From Archilochus colubris (taxonomy: Eukaryota > Chordata > Aves > Apodiformes > Trochilidae), in the NCBI GenBank assembly GCA_023079485.1, contig CM041083.1, positions 178,950,480-179,014,479 on the forward strand: a stretch of 64,000 nt of DNA. Reading direction: 5' to 3'. The position numbers were made by a program, and so were the translations under genes. The notes under the pieces were generated by a model, which worked only from the letters and a program-made list of their open reading frames with translations, was not told the DNA's origin and did not search any database. Numbering within the stretch: position 1 is the stretch's first letter; each line of letters opens with the position of its first letter. Positions 59,736 to 64,000 of this stretch are shown here, piece by piece.

Positions 59736-62700
59736 ATTTGCAGACACAGTTACTTGAGGATAGCAAAACCTTTCTCTTCTCTTCTGAGTTGTCTTGGTAT
59801 AAGGCACAGAGTCCTGTGACTTGGCCATATACAATTTTTGTTCCCCTTCCTGAATGAGTGCGTGTCCAGCAGAGGCTGAGCTCTCTCTTGTAGCAGCAAT
59901 TCCTCTAAAGTTTGTTACAGGGCATTTCCTCTAAAAAAGCTCTTCAAACACTTCCACCTCTAGGACAGAAACATCATTCCTGCTTTCCCTGTAAAGGATA
60001 CCTCTTACAGAAATGAAGGAAGTTTTTGACTGGGACAGCAGTGTAGTGATAAGCCATATTCCAGTGCTAGGAGTGTTCCTGCTTGGGAAACATCTGACCT
60101 ACGGGCACACTGGAATGGCCAAACCCTGGCACATGGCCTGGCACATTGCTCAGGCAGGATGTAAGCAGGATGTCCTTAGGCCCATGGGCAGGGGTGACCA
60201 GGGTCTGCTGCTGCCACATGTCCCTGTCTCCAGCTAGAGGCTCTCACTGCTCACAAGGAGACGGATACCTGCTGGCCTCCACCTGCTCCCTGCTGCTCAG
60301 GGACATAGCAAAATCAGCTGATTTACACCAAGTTTGATCTGCCCCATGTCCACACATGAATATCCCCACTCAGCTCAGCCCTTCCTCCTGGTGAAATGGC
60401 AGTGATAGTGCTTGGGGAAGTCTTCTTGCTGTCTCTCTGTTTCATCAGATGTATCTCATGTCTGCAAAGGATGGTGTTTGTTGCTCTGCATGAAGGTTGG
60501 GGATCTTTAGTTTTTTATTTGTTTGTTCCCTGCTGCTGTTGTAATAACAGACCAACTTCTGTCTAACTTCCTTTCTTATCTCCTAAGGGACATTTCCCAC
60601 CTTCTTCCAAGGACTGGTGTCTAAGGACCATGATGGGAGCATGCTCAATGGCATGGCCATGTGTTTTGGCTAAGCAAAGCTTTACCTTCATTTTGTCAGG
60701 GTTTAAGAAGCCAGAAGCTCACTTATTTAATATTGTTTCTGAGAGCATAATTTTTTTTCTGCAGAGCATCAAGGCTGAGTCCCTGGCAGATAAGGGGTGA
60801 TACGTTGGTTTGAATAGATCCCTGGCAATCTGTCTCAGGCGTTCTTTGGGAAGTCTTAATTGTTTGTGGAAATCCCCTCGGGTTTTCTGACAAATCGAGG
60901 GAGTTAAATCAAGCAACTTTCTTGCAAAGTGTAATTTGAAGCCCTGCTGAGTAGCAATTTGAGGAGACTGTACTGGAGCTGGTGGTAAACTTTCCAATTA
61001 GATGTTTTTTTCATTGGAAAATGGTGGTTCATGTAATGAGAGAGGTGTGATGCCCTTTATCAGCTAGGCAGGAATAACCTTAACTTTTTGATCCCTGAGG
61101 AGCTGTGGATGGCAAATACGATGTGGCTCTCCTTGTCCTTCTCATCCAAACAGCTGGGTGTTGTTTTGAACTGCCAGAGGATCCTCACCAACTGAAGTTG
61201 GAGATAAGGGGTAAAATGGCTGAGAGTACTGAAGGGACCTATGGCTGGATAGTACTTCTCAAGTGGGAGTCTCCCCTGGGAAGTGTCTCATTCCTCTCCT
61301 CTGCCTTGGCTGCTGGCTGCAGTGGCTCACCACCCAGGTGGCTGTAGGCACAGTGTTGGGTTGGTGTCCGCAATGCTCTTCACAGTGCAATTCCCTCGGT
61401 GGTTATTCCAGTACAGCTGCAGGGGTGATAAATGGTAACCTGGGGAGAGGAACACACCTAGTTTTGTGGTCTAAACCTGCCAAAATAAATCAGTTTGTAT
61501 CTAAGAGGTGTTTCTTCAACCTGTTTCTGCAAAGCTTGGATGGTGGAGGCTCATCTTGTATCCTCTCCTACCCTTTCATCAGGCCAGCAGCTGGGAAGCT
61601 ATTGTAACAGTAATTTTCCATTGCAAATTAAGCCCGAAACACGTGTTTCTGCAGTATCCAGAGAGGGTGATTATGTCCATCCAATCTTTTACCTGATGAG
61701 TGGTTCACTGCAAGCCACCTTTGCTGGTAACCATGGCTGAAGGTTTGTGGAGAAGAATGGGCATCAGTGAACTTCCATTTTGGAAATCCTGAAGCTTCAA
61801 TTATGGGAGCTTGAAGCCTAAGCTTGAAGTTCCTCTGGACTTTCAGAGCAGAGACCTTCCATCTTTACTTAGATCAAAAATCACTACTCGTGTATTTCAT
61901 GTATCATCAGAGTTTTCTGCAGGTATTGAGGCAAAACATTGAAATTTGCCTGCTTTGAATTTTTGGGGAAGTTGAGACTTGCTGTCTGCATTTGAGGACA
62001 GTTACAGTTTTTATCATCTCTGAAGTTGCTGTGGGATATGAGAGGAGTTTCTTACCTTGGTGTGGCCAGTAGCTGTGACACTGGAAAGCAGGCAGCTGAG
62101 CTACAGCACATTCCCTTCTCCTGGGGCACTACTGAAGCACCAGCGAGCACCCTGCTCCTCCTTTTCTGATAAAAGAAATCCTCCAGGGCCTCTCCTGCTC
62201 TCCACCTGGAGAAAAGCAGGAGGTGCTGTCTCAGAACTGCCCCTGATGCTCAGGAGCTTGAGGAACAGAAACCCACACCATCCCCAGCCATCCATGGCAG
62301 TGGGCTGCTCCCCCAGCAACACTTCCCTCCTGCCATTAAGGCAGCTGCATTCAACACAGGGAAGTAATACAGTCCCTTCTTTATGGCCACTGTGCTTTCA
62401 GCAGGTGATTAAGGTTGTGTTTTGTATACACTGCACACCCATGTGTGTGTGTGCTGTTATCTGTGCGTAGTGTGTGGTTGATATTTAACTAGGTGGCATC
62501 CTTCTTTTGAGTAGCAAATGCAGAGCTAGTGGCGGATCCTGGTTTTCAATGACAGAATTGGCAAAGAGTGAAGTAGTTAACATATATTGAGATATATGCA
62601 TACATACACACGTGTGAAAAATAAAAAATAAAATTTCAACTATCAAGAAGGGAACAATTCAACAGCACGTGGACAAGACATTCCTCACTTGGTTAAAATG

Positions 62701-64000
62701 CTTCGGCAGGACTGCATCCCTTTACACACAGTGAAACCAGTTCAAAGACTTGCAGTTACTTTGGTGGCTTCTAGCTTGGACTCCTTGCCATCTCTGCTGC
62801 TATGGTGGGGTATCTCCCAGCTTCACACAGCAGTAATGTTTGGTCTTGCCTTTATTTTTGCTGGTGGGAGGCAGCTTTGAATGGCTGCAACCACAGCCCC
62901 TGAATCCTTTCTCAGGACTTGTCCCAAGGTTGTCCTCTCTAGACTGCTTGCTTTTGCCAGCAGCTGATGGGGATGCTTGCAGCCGTTTTTGGGGCATAGA
63001 CAGATGCAGCTTAGGTTCTGATGCAACATCCTCTGCTTCTGTTACTAGAAGCCTTGAGATGGGTCTTCAAACATTTGTGAGGAGAGCTCAGCATCTGCTG
63101 TAGCTGTTATGCCTCTGCTCCATCACTTTTTGCAGGGTACTATAACCAAACATTGAAGATTTTCCAAGATGTCCATTTTGGAAGGACCTACCTGATACAG
63201 TTCCTGATTTATACTCTAATGGGTTGTGCCTGGGGCCTCAGTGACTGCTGACTTTCCTCAGTGTATTTCTGAATGAGGTTTCGAAAAAGCACTCAGCTGT
63301 TATGGTATGGTTCCTTCTAACATAACCTCTTTGTGTGTAGGTGTCCACAATTAAATCTGACACCCCAAATATTTGTAATGCTAATGCAAATAGTAGGAAT
63401 TGAAGTTTTCTGCCTCTCCTTTTTCTGATTAAGAGTTTTCTGTGAATGATGCTACCTTGGGGATGGAAGTAACAAAATCAGCCATTTGGAGAAGGGCTCC
63501 CAAATGACTTTCTACCTGTGTGTTCATCGAATAGTTGGCATCATCACTGCATACTTGTTCAGGAAGCTGACCTAAATAGAGGGCCAAACCAATTCCACAT
63601 TTTTTGCTAAACATACTGACATGGGATAGGTACAAGCTCTTTGTTCTCCAAAGTAGTAGCAGTGATGGTGTACAGGTAATATATTTGTTGAAGATGAGAA
63701 GGATGCTGAAGAAAAATCAGACTGTCCACAGCACATCACTATCACTTTGCTATAAGAGAAGGGTACTGACAGCATTAGAGATTCCAACATGTTTTAGAAT
63801 GGATATAAGCATATAAAGTTGAGTGGGGATTTCTTGTGTGCACTTCCTCCAAGGAGGTGCCTGGGGAGTTCATTGAACATGCATCAGGGTCAGGCTTGGG
63901 TTTTCTTCTTTCCTTAGTAGAAAATTCCTTGTTCTGCATAATTGGCTTTAATCACCTTTTGCTTTATGCTGTCCTTCAAATCAAAGAAGAAAATTCTCAG
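59736..64000. other. Unique sequence, no gene recognised
   Basis: No exon was identified with confidence. A 93-codon minus-strand frame at 60719-60997 is listed separately. A short microsatellite-like ATATATGCATACATACACAC lies at about 62591-62612. The remaining frames are short and unrecognised. Confidence 0.4.
60719..60997 (-). other. Open, basic minus-strand segment of unknown nature
   Basis: A 93-codon frame whose middle (ARKLLDLTPSICQK, then LPKERLRQIARDLFKP) has the look of a real helical, basic protein segment. The DNA also keeps several CpG dinucleotides in an otherwise CpG-poor area, suggesting selective constraint. I do not recognise the family. It could be an exon, an old exapted repeat or a conserved non-coding element, and a chance frame is still the default. 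Confidence 0.22.

Noticed and set aside
1..64000. CRISPR arrays, operons, tRNA or rRNA genes
   Set aside because: No regularly spaced repeats, no ribosome-binding-site or gene-cluster layout, and no convincing internal promoter boxes were seen by eye. A tRNA scan would be decisive.

Overview
This window looks like nuclear DNA of a bird, most likely a songbird. The main evidence is the interspersed repeats. At least eleven fragments of CR1, the dominant avian LINE, are recognisable. There are also two copies of a short ERVK-type LTR, one of them a solo LTR with a perfect 6-bp target-site duplication. I see no SINEs, no bacterial-style operons and no dense coding. The base composition is mid-GC with CpG depletion, broken by two CpG islands. 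Species cannot be decided from the sequence alone.

I cannot identify any protein-coding gene or exon with confidence. The open frames are short, overlap on both strands, and match no family I recognise, apart from frames that are pieces of the CR1 reverse transcriptase. The window is best read as intergenic or intronic sequence around two probable promoters.

Layout. 1-6 kb: unique sequence with a TA microsatellite and one plus-strand CR1 3' end. 6.0-7.0 kb: two CR1 fragments of opposite orientation lying side by side. 7-17 kb: unique sequence with poly-A tracts, a purine-rich stretch (14.2-14.9 kb) and possible conserved non-coding blocks. 17.2-18.2 kb: a minus-strand CR1 split by a 685-bp insertion that ends in a 100-bp pure C/T tract. 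20.4-23.1 kb: two LTR copies in the same orientation, a truncated one and a complete solo LTR. 23-35 kb: unique sequence. 35.5-35.8 kb: a small CpG island. 36.8 kb: an old CR1 piece. 37.6-39.8 kb: a heavily decayed, ancient CR1-like LINE on the plus strand. 42.8-43.4 and 47.3-48.0 kb: two longer minus-strand CR1 copies. 48.5-49.3 kb: a strong CpG island with GC boxes, an inverted CCAAT box and a long G-rich tract. It is the best promoter candidate, probably driving a gene or long non-coding RNA whose other exons lie further along. 49.3-64 kb: unique, intron-like sequence with one CR1 3' end at 59.6 kb.

Several AT-rich blocks dense in homeodomain-type TAATTA/TAATTG cores (for example 21.4, 25.1, 46.3 and 56.3 kb) look like conserved regulatory elements, but this is inference without an alignment. 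The most informative observations are about genome dynamics: nested insertion, LTR-internal duplication, a templated hairpin inside a CR1, and the ancient reverse-transcriptase relic. I see no previously undescribed gene system.
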